Positions 25,671-27,507 of a stretch of DNA of 27,507 nt are shown here, piece by piece. The notes beneath the pieces are model-generated. The model was not told the origin of the DNA. It made no database searches and was given only the letters and a program-made list of their open reading frames with translations. How positions within the stretch are numbered: position 1 is the stretch's first letter; each line of letters begins with the position of its first letter. Position numbers and translations under genes: made by a program. The DNA is from a virus. Location: positions 1-27,507 of the IMG/VR virus record IMGVR_UViG_3300042554_001338; one strand, written 5' to 3'.

Positions 25671-26972
25671 TCAACCTCCTCGGCCGAGGAAACGGCCGGC
25701 GCCCATTGATAGGCCGCCCGTGTTGGGCAGCGTGTAGTCGATCACCGGCTGGCGCGGCTGGCCTACGCGCTGGCCACCGCCCATCGTCAGGCCGCTGCTC
25801 CATGCCTGGGGCGGGCCGTAGGTCGGCGGGGTGCCGCCGCCGCCGCCGCCTTCAGCGCCGCCCATAACGCCGCCGAGCACGGTGACCAAGGCCCTGGCCT
25901 GCTGTGGGTTCTGACGAATCCAATCCTGAACCCCGGACGCGCCGCCGCGCAAACTGTCCAGAAAGCCCGGGGCAGTGTCGTTGGGCACGCCCATGCTTGA
26001 CAGGGTGTCCTGCCCATAGCCACTGCCGGGACCGTAGGGGTCTGGCTGCGATACGGTCGGCGCGTCCACCGGGGTGGCGCTCTGCTGCTGCGCGACTTCT
26101 GGCAGCGTGCTAGTGCCTTCAAACGCTCCCGCCGAGAGTCCTAGCCCTGTCGTGCCGCCGAATCCAAGTCCGGTTGTCCCCAAACTGGTGGCAGTCGCTG
26201 GAACAGATGCCGGGATTGACAATCCTGCCCCGGTCCCGCCGAAACCAGTGGTAGTGCCAGCGCCAATGCCTGCGTTTGACGTCGCGCCCGACAGAGACAG
26301 CCCCGATCCACTAACGCCGCCCGTCGCGCCACCGCCCACAACCCCTCCAGCCGGCGCAGTGCCAGCCGCTCCACCCGCAGCGCCACCAGCAGCACCGCCC
26401 GCCATGCCTGACAGAGCGGTGCCTCCGAGATACCCCGCCCCGAGCACTAGGGCAGCTTCGCCTAACGCGCTCCAAGTCTGGCGCGCCCCCGACCTCTCCC
26501 GTTGCGCCTTGATGGTGGATTCGTCCATCGTCCACTGCCCGGTCGCCGGGTCTTGCCGGTACTGGACAGAAAACGTGTCGTGCTTGTGCATGCCAGGGCG
26601 CTGGAAAGTGGCGAGCATCGAGCCGTCGCCAAGTGGCACGAGGCTGTTGTATTTGCTCTGAAACGGCGTGTCGGCCAGCGCGTTCAGGTCGAGCATCCAT
26701 GAGCCGGGGCTCACACTCACTCCGCTGTCGCCTTCTGTGATGGTGTCTGCTCCCATCACCGGCTGCAGACCCCGAATCGCCGCATACGGATCAACCGGCG
26801 CCCCCACCGGCCCCGGCTGCTGGACGGCAGGCGCCGCCGCTGCAGGCACCGCCGCCGCTGCGGGCCGCGCCTGTTGCGCCGCCAGCATTTGCATCAGCGA
26901 TGACGCCCGCCCAGGACTGCCATCTTCCCGCTGCCATGACCGACCCAGGCTGCCGCCCATCTGCATAGCCAT
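25671..26972 (-). CDS. Gly/Ala-rich virion protein (433 aa)
   Basis: Begins MAMQMGGSLGRSWQREDGSP. An Ala/Pro linker follows (residues about 35-60), then a folded part (SKYNSLVPLGDGSMLATFQR), then 200 residues of Gly/Ala/Ser/Thr low complexity. ATG 26972 has GGGAGG upstream and shares a base with the previous TAA. The low-complexity part suggests a flexible internal or tail component. No enzymatic motif seen. Confidence 0.6.
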   Translation of the reverse strand: MAMQMGGSLGRSWQREDGSPGRASSLMQMLAAQQARPAAAAVPAAAAPAVQQPGPVGAPVDPYAAIRGLQPVMGADTITEGDSGVSVSPGSWMLDLNALADTPFQSKYNSLVPLGDGSMLATFQRPGMHKHDTFSVQYRQDPATGQWTMDESTIKAQRERSGARQTWSALGEAALVLGAGYLGGTALSGMAGGAAGGAAGGAAGTAPAGGVVGGGATGGVSGSGLSLSGATSNAGIGAGTTTGFGGTGAGLSIPASVPATATSLGTTGLGFGGTTGLGLSAGAFEGTSTLPEVAQQQSATPVDAPTVSQPDPYGPGSGYGQDTLSSMGVPNDTAPGFLDSLRGGASGVQDWIRQNPQQARALVTVLGGVMGGAEGGGGGGTPPTYGPPQAWSSGLTMGGGQRVGQPRQPVIDYTLPNTGGLSMGAGRFLGRGG

Positions 26973-27507
26973 TACGGCCCCCCTCCCAGCAGTTTCCACA
27001 GCGCCGCGGCCGTCAATGCCCCGCCCGAGACTTGCGACAGCACGGACGGATCAGGCGCGTTCGTCGTCGTCGTCGTGCCAGGGTTCACGCCGCGCAGGGC
27101 ATTACCCATCACGTCAAGCTGGCGGAGCGGATAGTCGCGCTCCTCGGTAAACCGGCTGTATTCGTCGTCGAGCAGCCGCTGCTCCTGTTGCTGCGTGGCA
27201 GCCCCGGCACGGCCCAGGCGGTCGATGTCGGCGTAGTCAGCCTGCGCCAGGTCGGGGGCCATTCCCAGCGCCTGCAAGATGCGGCCGCGGCCCGAGTTCG
27301 TCATCGCGTCCTGTCGTGACGCGAAGCTCTCACCGAGCTGCCGGCGCTGCGTCAGGTCGGCCAGCCGCATGTCGGTGGAGACGCGGCCCAGGTTGCGCTG
27401 CAGGGTGTCGGCCCCGAAGCCCGCAGCCTGCGCCACGTTGGCATTGCCGAAGCTGCCCGAGCGCGACATGGCCGTGTCGAAGGCCGGGGCCTGCACGGTG
27501 TTCCAGG
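26972..27507 (-). CDS. Virion protein, 5' end outside the window
   Basis: The frame is open to the window edge (WNTVQAPAF at the visible start), so the true start is probably beyond 27507. The visible 178 residues are helical and Gln/Arg-rich (LQRNLGRVSTDMRLADLTQR; QQQEQRLLDDEYSRFTEERD), ending LTAAALWKLLGGGP. The arrangement resembles internal virion proteins of podophages. A GTG at 27496 is a possible internal start. Confidence 0.6.
   Translation of the reverse strand, partial: WNTVQAPAFDTAMSRSGSFGNANVAQAAGFGADTLQRNLGRVSTDMRLADLTQRRQLGESFASRQDAMTNSGRGRILQALGMAPDLAQADYADIDRLGRAGAATQQQEQRLLDDEYSRFTEERDYPLRQLDVMGNALRGVNPGTTTTTNAPDPSVLSQVSGGALTAAALWKLLGGGP

Noticed and set aside
26330-26410. 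Short GCCGCC-type repeats that could be taken for a regulatory repeat array
   Set aside because: They are codon repeats of the Gly/Ala-rich region of the virion protein on the minus strand.

Overview
The window is about 27.5 kb of GC-rich phage or prophage DNA. Gene content suggests a tailed phage of a beta-proteobacterium (Burkholderiales, perhaps a Comamonadaceae-like host): PBSX-type terminase, replication O-like protein, DnaB-like helicase, Erf/NinB recombination genes, internal virion (ejection) proteins and an Rz/Rz1 lysis block. The host assignment is inference from composition and protein style. No integrase, repressor, capsid or portal body is visible. Both ends are cut inside leftward late gene blocks, so the window could be a piece of a circularly permuted genome.

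Layout. (1) 1-206, leftward: start of a probable late structural block. (2) 222-364: a promoter-like sequence and an intrinsic terminator just after a Q-like regulator gene, laid out like lambda Q-pR'-tR'. (3) 361-8603, leftward: one tightly coupled operon (ATGA/GTGA overlaps at most junctions) with small proteins, an SF2 helicase, a beta-class DNA methyltransferase, an O-like protein, a primase zinc-finger protein, a DnaB-like helicase, an HNH endonuclease, a PD-(D/E)XK nuclease, TerS, TerL and the Q-like protein. (4) 8604-8759: divergent control region. (5) 8760-11937, rightward: small accessory and membrane proteins, then Erf, an SSB-tailed SpoVG-like protein, an HNH-like zinc protein and NinB. 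(6) 11979-17137, rightward: an array of eleven integron-type attC sites plus one degenerate site, carrying twelve small genes in cassettes. (7) 17160-18101: small genes and a predicted structured RNA. (8) 18102-18224: convergent gap with a near-perfect palindrome. (9) 18225-27507, leftward: metallophosphoesterase, zinc protein, Rz/Rz1, endolysin, holin-like proteins, tail fibre and internal virion proteins.

The main discovery is the cassette array. The sites have GCCTAAC-type R'' boxes, GTTAGGC-type R' boxes and imperfect inverted L boxes with extrahelical bases, all in one orientation. The cargo resembles ordinary phage accessory proteins rather than resistance genes, and there is no intI in the window. 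Several sites hold a Shine-Dalgarno sequence and start codon in their loop, so the reading frame crosses the recombination point and the first 16-24 residues of these proteins are encoded by attC. The array lies directly behind Erf and NinB, in the position of a nin-like region. This looks like a phage-borne integron-like cassette platform (a cluster of attC sites lacking an integrase) used to shuffle phage accessory genes.
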